Of a stretch of 35,294 bases of DNA, positions 8,153-18,292 are shown piece after piece. The first letter of the stretch is position 1. Every line of letters begins with the position of its first letter. This stretch comes from Parvibaculum sp. (GTDB lineage: Bacteria > Pseudomonadota > Alphaproteobacteria > Parvibaculales > Parvibaculaceae), in NCBI GenBank assembly GCA_019635965.1, contig JAHBYK010000022.1, positions 1 to 35,294 of the forward strand, in the 5' to 3' direction. The notes beneath the pieces were generated by a model. It saw only the letters and a list, made by a program, of their open reading frames with translations. It was not told where the DNA came from and did not search any database. The position numbers were made by a program, and so were the translations under genes.

Positions 8153-8944
8153 ATGAACGAAAAGGACAAAACCAAATCGGCGATCTTCGATCTTGCGCGG
8201 AACCGCTCGCTCGATCAGCAGGTATCGCATCCAGGCCGCGAAAAGCCCAAACTGCCGAGACGTTTCTACCGGAAGGCCGAAGCGGGTACGCATGAAAGTG
8301 GGCATACGGTGCTTCTCGATGGACGCGCGGTGAAGACGCCATCGAAGAGTGTTCTCGCCGTGCCGTCGCTTGCGCTTGCCGAGGCGATGGCGGCGGAATG
8401 GGAAGCCCAGCGCGAGCTGATCGATCCGCGGACGATGTGGCTAACCAAACTTGCCAATACCGCGATTGACCTCGTGGCGCCGCGCCGGGGCGATGTAATT
8501 GCCGAGCTCGTCAAATATTCCGCTACCGATCTCCTCTGTTACCGCGCCGAGCATCCGGCAGCTCTGGTCTCTAGGCAGTCGGCTCTATGGGATCCGCTGC
8601 TTGGATGGGCGGCCGAACGGGGCATTTCGCTGCTGCCGACCACCGGTATTCTTCACATCGCGCAACCTGCCGACTCTCTGGACGCCTATGGCCTGGCTGT
8701 GGACAGGCTCGATTCCTTCCGGATTGCCGCGCTCCACAATGCCGTTACGCTGACGGGTTCGGCGGTGATCGGCCTCGCCATGACGCTCGGACGGCTCACA
8801 GCAGAAGAAGCCTTCGATACGGCCCATGTCGACGAACATTGGCAGCTGGAGCTCTCGGGCGAGGACGAAGAGGAAAGGGCGAGACTCGAAATCAGGCGCT
8901 CCGAACTCGCTGAAACGGCTCGTTTCATTGCCCTTCTTGGCTGA
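8153..8944 (+). CDS. ATP12-family F1-ATPase assembly chaperone
   Basis: This 263-residue protein belongs to the ATP12 family. In mitochondria ATP12 binds the F1 alpha subunit before it joins beta; the family is shared with alphaproteobacteria. The [11 protein letters not shown] segment near residue 35, [12 protein letters not shown], and the later [26 protein letters not shown] stretch (split here by residues that vary) are typical, as is an acidic [18 protein letters not shown] segment near the end. ATG at 8153 follows AsmA by 16 bp; earlier in-frame starts lie inside asmA. It is the last gene of the rarA operon. No ATP synthase genes are in the window. Confidence 0.88.
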   Translation: MNEKDKTKSAIFDLARNRSLDQQVSHPGREKPKLPRRFYRKAEAGTHESGHTVLLDGRAVKTPSKSVLAVPSLALAEAMAAEWEAQRELIDPRTMWLTKLANTAIDLVAPRRGDVIAELVKYSATDLLCYRAEHPAALVSRQSALWDPLLGWAAERGISLLPTTGILHIAQPADSLDAYGLAVDRLDSFRIAALHNAVTLTGSAVIGLAMTLGRLTAEEAFDTAHVDEHWQLELSGEDEEERARLEIRRSELAETARFIALLG

Positions 8945-9016
8945 TTCCGGCCGCTCGGCGCCGGGCTAACGCAGCGTTGCCGCAGCGCTCGGGCCGGGTT
9001 GCTTCCTGCCCATGGG

Positions 9017-9062
9017 AATGGCGGCCAAGCCATTGGCAAAAACGGGATTTCGGTGCTATTCA
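9017..9062 (+). promoter_or_regulatory. Candidate pccBA promoter with overlapping inverted repeats
   Basis: TTGGCA (9033-9038) and TATTCA (9057-9062) are 18 bp apart, a weak sigma-70-like pair in the 254-bp gap before pccB. Two inverted repeats overlap the -35 box: AATGGC/GCCATT (9017-9022 and 9029-9034) and GCCAA/TTGGC (9024-9028 and 9033-9037). The layout could be an operator, but no known motif is recognised. Confidence 0.28.
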
Positions 9063-9198
9063 GGTCGCCTTCGCGCGATGCGACAGCGCCAGCGGGCCGC
9101 TCATTTCCAGCCCGCGCTCAGGCGTCCAGACACAGTTCAGAGAGGCCGCCTCCCGATGGCCGGGAAGGGTGGCCCGTCCGGTATATCGAGGGGGCGGC

Positions 9199-10731
9199 AT
9201 GAAGGACATTCTTCGTCGGCTTGAAGAGCGGCGGCAGGAGGCGCGGGCCGGCGGCGGCCAGAAGCGCATCGATGCGCAGCATGCGAAGGGCAAGCTCACC
9301 GCGCGCGAGCGCATAGAGCTTCTGCTCGACGAGGGCTCCTTCGAGGAGTTCGACATGTTCGTCGAGCACGACTGCCAGGACTTCGGCATGGAGAAGCAGA
9401 AAGTCCCCGGCGATGGTGTCGTTACGGGGTGGGGGACGGTGAATGGCCGCCCGGTCTTTGTTTTCGTGAAGGACTTCACGGTATTCGGCGGTTCGCTTTC
9501 GCGCAGCCATGCGAAGAAGATGACCAAGGTGCAGGACATGGCGCTGAAGACAGGCGCCCCGATCATCGGTCTCTTCGATGCCGGCGGCGCGCGCATTCAG
9601 GAGGGTGTCGACGCACTTGGCGGCTATGGCGAGGTGTTTACGCGCAATGTGCTCGCCTCGGGCGTGATCCCGCAGATTTCCGTCATCATGGGGCCTTGTG
9701 CTGGCGGCGACGTCTATTCGCCCGCCATGACCGATTTCATCTTCATGGTGCGCGACACGTCCTACATGTTCGTGACCGGTCCGGACGTCGTGAAAACCGT
9801 GACGAATGAAACGGTGACTTCCGAACAGCTCGGCGGCGCGTCGATCCACACCACCAAGTCCTCGGTTGCAGACGGCGCCTTCGACAATGACGTGATCGCG
9901 ATGACGCAGATCCGGCGTCTGATCGACTTCCTGCCGTCGTCGAACCGCGATGAGGTGCCGGAGCGACCCTTCTTCGACGATGCTCATCGCATCGAGAGCT
10001 CGCTCGACACGCTCATTCCCGCAAATCCGAACATGCCCTACGACATGAAGGAGCTGATCCTGAAGGTCGTTGACGAGGGCGACTTCTTCGAGATGCAGGA
10101 AAGCTTTGCGAAGAACATCATCACCGGTTTTGCACGCATGGAAGGCCGGACCGTCGGCATCGTAGCGAACCAGCCGATGGTGCTGGCCGGTGTGCTCGAC
10201 TCTGATGCGAGCCGCAAGGCCGCTCGCTTCGTGCGCTTCTGCGACTGCTTCAATATTCCGATCGTCACCTTCGTGGACGTGCCGGGCTTCCTGCCGGGCA
10301 CGGCGCAGGAATATGGCGGCCTCATCAAGCACGGCGCCAAACTGCTCTTCGCCTACACGGAAGCAACGGTGCCGAAAGTAACGGTCATCACGCGCAAGGC
10401 TTATGGCGGTGCCTATGACGTGATGTCCTCGAAGCATATTCGCGGCGATATCAATTATGCCTGGCCGACCGCCGAAATCGCGGTGATGGGCGCGAAAGGT
10501 GCGGTCGAAATCATCCACCGTGCCGATATCAACGATCCGGAAAAGATTGCGGCTCATACCAAGGCCTATGAAGACCGCTTCCTCAACCCCTTCGTCGCGG
10601 CCGAGCGCGGCTATATCGACGAAGTCATCATGCCGCATTCCACGCGAGTCCGCATTGCGCGGGCGCTTGCGCTCCTCCGTCACAAGGAGCTCGAGAATCC
10701 GTGGAAGAAGCACGACAACATTCCGCTCTGA
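9199..10731 (+). CDS. pccB: Propionyl-CoA carboxylase, beta (carboxyltransferase) subunit
   Basis: This 510-residue carboxyltransferase moves the carboxyl group from carboxybiotin to propionyl-CoA, giving methylmalonyl-CoA in the cytoplasm. The N and C crotonase-like halves are visible. [20 protein letters not shown] and [16 protein letters not shown] are oxyanion and acyl-CoA-site segments, and [15 protein letters not shown] and [11 protein letters not shown] mark the C-terminal half. The length fits PccB better than the longer MccB-type subunits. ATG at 9199 has a strong GAGGGGG site; a longer in-frame opening to 8977 lacks homology. It lies 11 bp before pccA, so the two subunits are co-translated. 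No methylmalonyl-CoA epimerase or mutase is present here. Confidence 0.94.
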   Translation: MKDILRRLEERRQEARAGGGQKRIDAQHAKGKLTARERIELLLDEGSFEEFDMFVEHDCQDFGMEKQKVPGDGVVTGWGTVNGRPVFVFVKDFTVFGGSLSRSHAKKMTKVQDMALKTGAPIIGLFDAGGARIQEGVDALGGYGEVFTRNVLASGVIPQISVIMGPCAGGDVYSPAMTDFIFMVRDTSYMFVTGPDVVKTVTNETVTSEQLGGASIHTTKSSVADGAFDNDVIAMTQIRRLIDFLPSSNRDEVPERPFFDDAHRIESSLDTLIPANPNMPYDMKELILKVVDEGDFFEMQESFAKNIITGFARMEGRTVGIVANQPMVLAGVLDSDASRKAARFVRFCDCFNIPIVTFVDVPGFLPGTAQEYGGLIKHGAKLLFAYTEATVPKVTVITRKAYGGAYDVMSSKHIRGDINYAWPTAEIAVMGAKGAVEIIHRADINDPEKIAAHTKAYEDRFLNPFVAAERGYIDEVIMPHSTRVRIARALALLRHKELENPWKKHDNIPL

Positions 10732-10742
10732 GGCGCGCTCCA

Positions 10743-12758
<2,016 letters not shown>

Positions 12759-12808
12759 GCACTCTGCGGTTAGCCACGGCTCTCCCCTTTCGCCGGCTTG
12801 CATCCGGT

Positions 12809-12839
12809 CCCTCCTTCTCCCCATCGGGGAGGGGGAGGG
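12809..12839. repeat. REP-like palindromic hairpin
   Basis: A long palindrome lies between pccA and the next gene: CCCTCC-TT-CTCCCC, loop ATC, GGGGAG-GG-GGAGGG. The TT/GG positions form wobble pairs in RNA, giving a 14-bp stem. There is no T run after it, so it is not a classic terminator. It resembles the dispersed palindromic elements found in intergenic regions of many bacteria. Only one copy is seen in this window. Confidence 0.55.
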
Positions 12840-12873
12840 CGGAAGGTGCTGAATCCCTCATGGGCGCGCCAGC

Positions 12874-12903
12874 CTGTCTCCCGCTGCCTTATCGCGCTAT
12901 AGT
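12874..12903 (+). promoter_or_regulatory. Candidate promoter of the bactofilin-like membrane protein gene
   Basis: TATAGT (12898-12903) matches the -10 consensus at 5 of 6 positions and lies about 30 bp before the start codon. The best -35, CTGTCT (12874-12879), is 18 bp upstream and weak. A good ribosome site (AAGGAGA) follows. Confidence 0.38.
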
Positions 12904-12933
12904 CTTTGCCGGGGCTCAGGAAGGAGAACTGTA

Positions 12934-13977
12934 ATGCGCGGCGCGATCTTCCGGCTATTTGCCATTCTGATACTCGTTACGAGCGGCACAGCCGCGCAGG
13001 CGCAGTCATCTGGCGACATTGCGGGCCAGGCCCTCGAATGGGCGAGCGGCGGCGATGTATTCTCTGTCGCGCGCGACCTCACAATCGACCGCAAGGTGGA
13101 CGGTACGCTCTCCGCCGCCGGCGAAGTCGTGATCCTGACCCGGGATGCGGAAGTGAAAGGGGATACCTGGATCGCCGCGCGCCGGGCCGCGGTCGAAGGG
13201 GATCTCCATGGGGATCTATCCATCCGTGCGCAAGAGGCGCTCATCAATGGCAAGGTGAAGGGCGACGTGGCCTTTTACGGGCTCGACCTCACGCTCGGGC
13301 CGGACGCGGATATTGGCGGCAATGTCACCTATTACTCCCCCTCCACAGCGCGGGTGGACCGCAATGCAAGGGTGAAGGGAGAGATCAACGGTCATGACAT
13401 TGCAGCAGCGCGCGAACAGAGCCCGCCCGCGGCGCCGCGCGCCGACATGCGCGATCGCTGGCGCGATCGTCATATGAATGAGTATTGGGACGGGCCGCGC
13501 ATCTCGGCGCCGGGCTATCACATGTCGGCAAGTGGCGCTTTGTTCTTCGGCGTCATCGCTCTCGTGATTGCCTTCGCCATGCCGGTCACGACCACCCGGA
13601 TGCGCGATGCGCTTGTTGCGCAGCCCATACCTGCCCTCGGGCTCGGCTTGATCTGGCTTGTCGGCTTGCCTGTCGCTGCCGTTCTTATCGCGATCACGAT
13701 TGTCGGCCTGCCATTTGCTTTCCTGCTTCTTCTGCTCTGGCCTCTTGGCATGATCCTGGGGCTTGCCGGCACGCTGGCCGCCTTTGGTGAATTTCTCGCG
13801 GGCAGGATCGGAGAGGCGGGGAAAGGTGCTCTCGGCCGCGTCGCAGGCATCGTCCTTGCCGCCGCGATCATATGGATCGGGATATCCGTGCCGTTCCTCG
13901 GCGCGCTGGTCTGGCTCTTCGCGGTGGCCGGCGGTATCGGGCTTCTTTATCTCGGCCTCCGCCAGACGCCGCTCTGA
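12934..13977 (+). CDS. Secreted bactofilin-like beta-helix protein with C-terminal membrane domain
   Basis: This 347-residue protein has three parts. A signal peptide (about 1-23) ends near AQAQS. A repetitive segment (about 45-150) has short hydrophobic repeats of the polymer-forming (bactofilin-like) beta-helix type, such as VKGDTWIAARRAAVEGDLHGD and INGKVKGDVAFYG-like units. A Pro/Arg-rich linker leads to a C-terminal domain (about 195-345) with around four membrane helices. Similar proteins exist with a DUF8173-type membrane end, but the function is unknown. A role in envelope structure is inferred from layout only. The start has a strong AAGGAGA site. It stands alone, convergent with lipB. 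Confidence 0.75.
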   Translation: MRGAIFRLFAILILVTSGTAAQAQSSGDIAGQALEWASGGDVFSVARDLTIDRKVDGTLSAAGEVVILTRDAEVKGDTWIAARRAAVEGDLHGDLSIRAQEALINGKVKGDVAFYGLDLTLGPDADIGGNVTYYSPSTARVDRNARVKGEINGHDIAAAREQSPPAAPRADMRDRWRDRHMNEYWDGPRISAPGYHMSASGALFFGVIALVIAFAMPVTTTRMRDALVAQPIPALGLGLIWLVGLPVAAVLIAITIVGLPFAFLLLLLWPLGMILGLAGTLAAFGEFLAGRIGEAGKGALGRVAGIVLAAAIIWIGISVPFLGALVWLFAVAGGIGLLYLGLRQTPL

Positions 13978-13984
13978 CAGTTGG

Positions 13985-14003
13985 CCGGCAGGCTAACTGC
14001 CGG
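13985..14003. terminator. Hairpin between convergent genes (possible bidirectional terminator)
   Basis: CCGGCAG (13985-13991) and CTGCCGG (13997-14003) form a perfect 7-bp stem around the loop GCTAA. It overlaps the lipB stop codon and lies 7 bp after the stop of the convergent upstream gene. No T run follows on either strand, so termination strength is doubtful. Confidence 0.35.
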
Positions 14004-14676
14004 AGGGGCCAAAGATTCGGGCGAAGTTGCGCTTCAGCGCGATGTCCACATCGGCCATCGTGGCGGTAATGCCCAGATCGGCGAGACTTGTCACGCCGTG
14101 CTGGCTGATGCCGCAGGGCACGATGCCGCTGAAGTGATCGAGGTCGGGATCGACATTCAGGCTGACGCCGTGGAATGTCACCCATTTGCGGATGCGCACG
14201 CCGATGGCGGCAATCTTGTCCTCCGCCGTCAGGCCCTTCTCCGGCCGCTTTACCCATACGCCGACACGGCCCTCACGCAGCTCTCCGGTCACATTGAATT
14301 CCGCAAGCGTCGCGATCAGCCACCGTTCCAGGTCGCCCACGAAGGCACGCACGTCCGGTGTGCGGCGCTTCAGGTCGAGCATGACATAGGCGACGCGCTG
14401 GCCGGGTCCGTGATAGGTGTATTGCCCGCCGCGCCCGGTCTGGAACACGGGAAAGCGGCCGGGGTCCACGAGGTCCCTTTCCGCGGCGCTGGTGCCTGCC
14501 GTATAGAGCGGCGGGTGCTCCAGCAGCCACACCAGCTCCGGCGCGCGTCCCTCGGCAATGGCGGCCACGCGCTCCTCCATTTCCCGCACGGCCGCTTCAT
14601 AGGGCACCGGCGCATCCGAAATGCGCCATTCGGGTGCTTCAGCATCCGCCGCAGGAAGGGAAAGGGGCTTAACCAT
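13993..14676 (-). CDS. lipB: Octanoyl-ACP:protein octanoyltransferase
   Basis: LipB, 227 residues, transfers octanoate from acyl carrier protein to lipoyl-accepting lysines, the first step of lipoic acid synthesis. [13 protein letters not shown] and [11 protein letters not shown] (His89) are the typical substrate-site segments. The catalytic pair is complete: Lys154 in [10 protein letters not shown] and Cys188 in [14 protein letters not shown]. It is divergent from fliN, with only about 50 bp between the starts, and lipA is not in the window. Start ATG at 14676. Confidence 0.96.
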   Translation of the reverse strand: MVKPLSLPAADAEAPEWRISDAPVPYEAAVREMEERVAAIAEGRAPELVWLLEHPPLYTAGTSAAERDLVDPGRFPVFQTGRGGQYTYHGPGQRVAYVMLDLKRRTPDVRAFVGDLERWLIATLAEFNVTGELREGRVGVWVKRPEKGLTAEDKIAAIGVRIRKWVTFHGVSLNVDPDLDHFSGIVPCGISQHGVTSLADLGITATMADVDIALKRNFARIFGPSGS

Positions 14677-14726
14677 GGGGTAACTCTACCATGCGACCTT
14701 AGAAGCCGTATCAGTGCTTCGGGCAA

Positions 14727-14990
14727 GTGGGGTCGATCTTGAATTCCGTCAACAATGTCTTTGTCGAACTGTCGGTCGTGCTTGGCAAGACCTCGCTGCC
14801 GATCCATCAGCTTTTGAAGATGGGCCGCGGTGCCGTGATCGAGCTTGGCACGAAGCAGGATGAGGAGATCTGGGTGCTGGCCAATAATGTGCCAATCGCG
14901 CGAGGCGAAATTATTGTTCAGGGCGAGAAGGTTGCGGTGTCGATTACATCCACTCTCTCAGCATCGGAAGCCGCCGCGGCAAATATCTGA
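14727..14990 (+). CDS. fliN: Flagellar motor switch protein FliN (short, stand-alone)
   Basis: This 87-residue protein is a single SpoA domain of the FliN type. VELSVVLGKTSLPIHQLLKM opens the domain, and GAVIELGTKQDE, VPIARGEIIV and EKVAVSIT close it, as in FliN of the flagellar C-ring, which sits below FliM and binds CheY-regulated components. The usual FliN N-terminal extension is missing, so only the core is present. An in-frame stop at 14700 limits the start to GTG 14727 or TTG 14739; the second has a GGGG run just upstream. No other flagellar or chemotaxis gene is near. It ends at a strong terminator, so it is monocistronic. Confidence 0.85.
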   Translation: MGSILNSVNNVFVELSVVLGKTSLPIHQLLKMGRGAVIELGTKQDEEIWVLANNVPIARGEIIVQGEKVAVSITSTLSASEAAAANI

Positions 14991-15014
14991 GCAACAGATT
15001 TTGGCGCGATTTGG

Positions 15015-15038
15015 AGGGGCCCCTTGGGCCCCTTTTTT
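15015..15038 (+). terminator. Rho-independent terminator after fliN
   Basis: GGGGCCC (15016-15022), loop CTT, GGGCCCC (15026-15032), then six T (15033-15038). This textbook GC stem with a T tract starts 25 bp after the fliN stop. Confidence 0.95.
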
Positions 15039-15115
15039 GTATATTCCACATATGATTTGTAATTTATAATAATATACGGACGAGAGTTGAATTATAGGGC
15101 ATAGTTGCTATGTCT
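15039..15115 (+). promoter_or_regulatory. AT-rich promoter region for the siroheme/APS-reductase pair
   Basis: This stretch is the most AT-rich part of the window. It holds a perfect TATAAT at 15065-15070, but no good -35 lies 16-18 bp upstream. A second pair, TTGAAT (15087-15092) and TATGTC (15109-15114), has a 16-bp spacer. A promoter here is likely; the exact boxes are uncertain. Control by a CysB-like sulfur regulator is possible but not shown. Confidence 0.45.
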
Positions 15116-15177
15116 AACGGGAATTGAGCGGCTGCGCTGTGGCACCGCCATTTCAAGGGCCAGCTGAGGAGGCGCCC

Positions 15178-15738
15178 ATGTTGCCGATCCTGCTCGATCT
15201 TTCCTCGCTTGACGTCGTTCTGGTTGGCGAGGGGGAGGCAGCTGAAAAGCGGCTCGGGTTGCTCGACGAGGCAGGCGCGGCGCGTCTCGATGTCTATTCT
15301 TCTGCTCCGTCGGAGGCGTTTTCGAGGCGGGCGGGAAAGCGGCTCAAGGGGGCGCGGCCTTCCGATGAGGCGTTGACGGGCGCCCATATCGTCTTTCTCG
15401 CCGGGCTTGGCGACCGTGAAAGCATCGAGCTTGCCGGCAAGGTGCGGGAGGCAGGGCGGCTCGTGAATACGGAGGACGTGAAGCCGCTTTGCGACTTTCA
15501 TGTCCCTTCCATTGTGCGGCGCGGAGATCTTGTCATCTCTGTTTCGACCGGCGGCAAGTCGCCGGGCCTTGCGCGGCGGTTGAGGCGGCATCTTGAAGGC
15601 CAGTTCGGCCCCGAATGGGCAGGCCGCCTGGATGAAGTTGGGCGCCAGCGGCGTGTCTGGCGCGCCGAAGGACTGGAACTGGCGGAAATCGGCCGCAGGG
15701 TCGATGCGTATATCGAAGAGAAAGGCTGGCTTTCATGA
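15178..15738 (+). CDS. cysG: Precorrin-2 dehydrogenase / sirohydrochlorin ferrochelatase (siroheme synthase N-domain)
   Basis: This 186-residue protein matches the Met8p-like N-terminal half of CysG, which oxidises precorrin-2 with NAD and inserts iron to make siroheme, the cofactor of sulfite reductase. The Rossmann segment VVLVGEGEAAEKRLGLL, the NTEDVKPLCDFHVPSIVRRG segment and VISVSTGGKSPGLARRLRRHLE are all typical. The C-terminal methyltransferase domain of full CysG is absent, so precorrin-2 must come from a separate SUMT gene. ATG at 15178 follows a strong GAGGAGG; a TTG at 15124 in frame has weaker support. Its stop overlaps cysH by 4 bp (ATGA). Confidence 0.88.
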   Translation: MLPILLDLSSLDVVLVGEGEAAEKRLGLLDEAGAARLDVYSSAPSEAFSRRAGKRLKGARPSDEALTGAHIVFLAGLGDRESIELAGKVREAGRLVNTEDVKPLCDFHVPSIVRRGDLVISVSTGGKSPGLARRLRRHLEGQFGPEWAGRLDEVGRQRRVWRAEGLELAEIGRRVDAYIEEKGWLS

Positions 15739-16559
15739 CCGCAATCGACCTGAGAAAGCGCCCCGGAAAGGCGTCCATGGGCGAGGATCGCGCGGCTGTG
15801 ATGGACTCGGCCACTGTGGTCTCACCTGCGCTGCAGCGTCTGCGCGCGGCGCACAAGGGGCTCGGGGGCGTCGATCTCCTCAGGGCCACGATCAAGACCG
15901 AGTTTCCCGGCAAGATTGCCGTCGTCTCGTCATTCGGGGCGGAGTCTGCGGTGCTGCTTCACATGGTGGCTCAGGTTGATCCCGCCACGCCCGTCATCTT
16001 TCTCAATACCGGCAAGCTCTTCGGAGAGACATTGCGTTATCGGGACCGGCTGCAGGAAAAGCTCGGCCTGACGGATATTCGCGCGATCGGGCCGCATCCC
16101 GCCGATCTGGCGGCAAGGGACCCTCATGGCGGGCTGTGGAATGCCGACCCGGATGCCTGCTGCCATGTTCGCAAGGTGCTGCCGCTCGAGCGGGCGCTCA
16201 AGGGCTTCGATGCCTCCATAACCGGCCGCAAGCGCTTCCAGACCAATGCGCGGGCCGCCATGGAGACAATCGAGGAAGAAAGGGTGCGTGGTACCGGCGA
16301 GCCGGGCACAGCCACCGGAACCCGCTTCAAGGTCAATCCGCTGGCCGACTGGACCCAGGAGGACCTTGAGGCCTATCTCGACGAGCACAAGCTGCCCCGG
16401 CATCCGCTGGTAAAGGACAACTATCTGTCGATCGGCTGCATGCCCTGCACGGAACGTGTGCCGGAGGGCGGTTCCTATCGCGACGGGCGCTGGGTTGGCC
16501 GCGACAAGGACGAGTGCGGTATCCACCTGCCCAACAATATTGATGGTGATGGCATTTAG
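15735..16559 (+). CDS. cysH: Adenylyl-sulfate (APS) reductase, 4Fe-4S type
   Basis: This 274-residue assimilatory reductase converts APS to sulfite using thioredoxin. The PP-loop-type segment VVSSFGAESAVLLHM is at 63-77. The two cysteine pairs Cys142-Cys143 (DACCHVRK) and Cys235-Cys238 (GCMPC) bind a [4Fe-4S] cluster, which marks APS rather than PAPS specificity. The catalytic Cys261 lies in ECGIHLP. A short insertion rich in Gly and Thr (about 185-197) precedes the RFKVNPLADWT segment. It is translationally coupled to the siroheme gene. The sulfite reductase gene cysI, often between the two, is absent. Confidence 0.93.
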   Translation: MTAIDLRKRPGKASMGEDRAAVMDSATVVSPALQRLRAAHKGLGGVDLLRATIKTEFPGKIAVVSSFGAESAVLLHMVAQVDPATPVIFLNTGKLFGETLRYRDRLQEKLGLTDIRAIGPHPADLAARDPHGGLWNADPDACCHVRKVLPLERALKGFDASITGRKRFQTNARAAMETIEEERVRGTGEPGTATGTRFKVNPLADWTQEDLEAYLDEHKLPRHPLVKDNYLSIGCMPCTERVPEGGSYRDGRWVGRDKDECGIHLPNNIDGDGI

Positions 16560-16583
16560 GTCGGGAAATCCGCCATTTGCCGC

Positions 16584-16612
16584 TTGAGCAACCGACGCGG
16601 ATTTGTTACATC
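16584..16612 (+). promoter_or_regulatory. Candidate tRNA-Leu promoter
   Basis: TTGAGC (16584-16589) and TACATC (16607-16612) are exactly 17 bp apart and place a start about 12 bases before the mature tRNA. Only part of each box matches consensus. Confidence 0.38.
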
Positions 16613-16631
16613 CGCCCGGCTCACGAGACAT

Positions 16632-16718
16632 GCGGTCGTGGCGGAATTGGTAGACGCGCAGCGTTGAGGTCGCTGTGGGGTAACTCCCGTGGAAGTTCGA
16701 GTCTTCTCGACCGCACCA
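16632..16718 (+). tRNA. tRNA-Leu (GAG)
   Basis: An 87-nt class II tRNA including an encoded CCA. The acceptor arms GCGGTCG (16632-16638) and CGACCGC (16708-16714) pair perfectly. The D-arm starts GGCGGAATTGGTAGACGC. The anticodon stem CAGCG/CGCTG encloses the loop TTGAGGT, giving anticodon GAG for CUC and CUU leucine codons. The long variable arm and the GTTCGAGTC T-loop fit tRNA-Leu. Confidence 0.97.
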
Positions 16719-16741
16719 TCTCTCCCCCGGTTAGGGGGCAG

Positions 16742-16775
16742 GGTTCATCCTTCATCGCAATGAACCGCCGTTTTT
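16742..16775 (+). terminator. Possible terminator after tRNA-Leu
   Basis: GGTTCAT (16742-16748) and ATGAACC (16760-16766) form a 7-bp stem with an 11-base loop, followed four bases later by TTTTT (16771-16775). A second small hairpin (CCCCC-GGTTA-GGGGG, 16724-16738) stands just before it. Either or both could end the tRNA transcript. Confidence 0.45.
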
Positions 16776-16826
16776 GCCCGGTCTGGCGCGCTTTTTAGCC
16801 TGCCCCGGCTGGCGGCTCCCTGCCAA

Positions 16827-18263
16827 ATGAAGCACACTCGCCGCGTTCGGAAACGCGATTCAACGGGAGTGGCGCCCTTGGCCGATCCGGCTCATGCAGA
16901 AACCGGCGACGAGGTGGCGGAAGAGACGCTTTCGCCTGGATTCGTGCGCTCCGTTGTCGATGCCGTGGACCGGGCCGATGCCAAGGCGGCGCGCGAGCTT
17001 GTCTTGCCGTTGCGCCCGGCGGATCTGGCCGAGCTTCTCGAACTGCTGCGGCCGGACGAACGTCAGCATCTTGTGGTCATTCTCGGGGATGATCTCAATC
17101 CCGAAGTGCTGAGCGAGCTGGATGAGAGCGTCCGCGACCATCTGATCGAAATGCTCGATCCGAAGGACATTGCGGCGGCGCTCACCGAGATGGATTCGGA
17201 TGACGCCGTCTACCTGCTCGAGGACATGGACGAGGACGAGCAGCGGCTGATTCTCGATCAGCTGCCGGCGAGCGAGCGCGCGGCGCTCGAACAATCACTC
17301 GACTATCCGGAATATTCGGCTGGCCGTCTGATGCAACGCGAGCTGGTCGCGGTGCCGCCATTCTGGGATGTCGGCCAGACCATCGACCATCTGCGCGAGG
17401 CAGACGATCTTCCCGAGGATTTCTACGAAATCTTCGTGGTCGACGCGGCCTACAAACCGATCGGCACGGTGCCGCTTTCCCGCGTCATGCGGACGAAAAG
17501 GCCCGTGAAGATCTCCGAGATCATGGAAGGAGAGCAGACACTCATCCCGGTCACGATGGACCAGGAAGACGTGGCGTTGCAGTTCAGCAAATACGACCTG
17601 ATCTCGGCGGCGGTGGTGGACGAATCCGGCCGCCTCGTCGGCGTCATCACGGTGGACGATATCGTCGAGGTTATCAGCGAGGAAGCGGCCGAGGATATTC
17701 GCCTGCTTGCAGGTGTCGGCGAGGAGTCGATTTCCGATACCGTCATGCAAACATCGAGGAGCCGAATTCCCTGGCTTCTCGTGAATCTGGTGACGGCAAT
17801 CGTCGCTGCTTCGGTGATCGCGCTGTTCGACGCGACGATCGAGCAGATGGTCGCGCTTGCCGTGCTGATGCCCATTGTCGCCTCGATGGGCGGCAATGCC
17901 GGAACGCAGACCATGACGGTGACGGTGCGCGCGCTCGCAACGCGCGATCTCGTCAATTTCAATGTCAGCAGAACCATCATTCGAGAGTTCTGGGTCGGCA
18001 TTCTCAATGGATTGTTCTTTGCCGCACTTCTTGGTGTGCTGGTCGGACTTGTCTTTGGAAACGAATGGCTCGGCATCGTTTTCGGCAGCGCCATGATGAT
18101 CAATCTCGTCGTGGCGAGCCTGACCGGTATTCTGGTGCCTCTTGGGCTGGAAAAACTTGGCGCGGACCCGGCCGTGTCATCCGCCGTTTTTGTAACGACG
18201 ACGACCGATGTTGTGGGTTTTTTCGCCTTCCTTGGTCTGGCGGCTGTCGTGTTGTTCTACTGA
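16827..18263 (+). CDS. mgtE: Magnesium transporter MgtE
   Basis: This 478-residue MgtE-family channel imports Mg2+ across the inner membrane. The layout is an N-terminal superhelical domain (about 35-140), a pair of CBS domains (about 145-275), a connecting helix, and five membrane helices (about 300-478). Acidic residues are dense in the N and CBS domains, which sense Mg2+. PIVASMGGNAGTQT and the C-terminal TTTTDVVGFF hold the conserved pore residues. The ATG at 16827 has no clear ribosome site; GTG 16869 or TTG 16878, behind GGGAG, are alternatives that would trim an unconserved basic N terminus. No M-box riboswitch is evident in the short gap upstream. Confidence 0.93.
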   Translation: MKHTRRVRKRDSTGVAPLADPAHAETGDEVAEETLSPGFVRSVVDAVDRADAKAARELVLPLRPADLAELLELLRPDERQHLVVILGDDLNPEVLSELDESVRDHLIEMLDPKDIAAALTEMDSDDAVYLLEDMDEDEQRLILDQLPASERAALEQSLDYPEYSAGRLMQRELVAVPPFWDVGQTIDHLREADDLPEDFYEIFVVDAAYKPIGTVPLSRVMRTKRPVKISEIMEGEQTLIPVTMDQEDVALQFSKYDLISAAVVDESGRLVGVITVDDIVEVISEEAAEDIRLLAGVGEESISDTVMQTSRSRIPWLLVNLVTAIVAASVIALFDATIEQMVALAVLMPIVASMGGNAGTQTMTVTVRALATRDLVNFNVSRTIIREFWVGILNGLFFAALLGVLVGLVFGNEWLGIVFGSAMMINLVVASLTGILVPLGLEKLGADPAVSSAVFVTTTTDVVGFFAFLGLAAVVLFY

Positions 18264-18292
18264 GCGCTGGAAGGCGCGGGAGGAGTTCAAGG

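Noticed and set aside
16560..16826. A magnesium-sensing leader (M-box) before mgtE.
   Set aside because: The gap is mainly occupied by the tRNA, its terminator and about 50 further bases, too short for an M-box.
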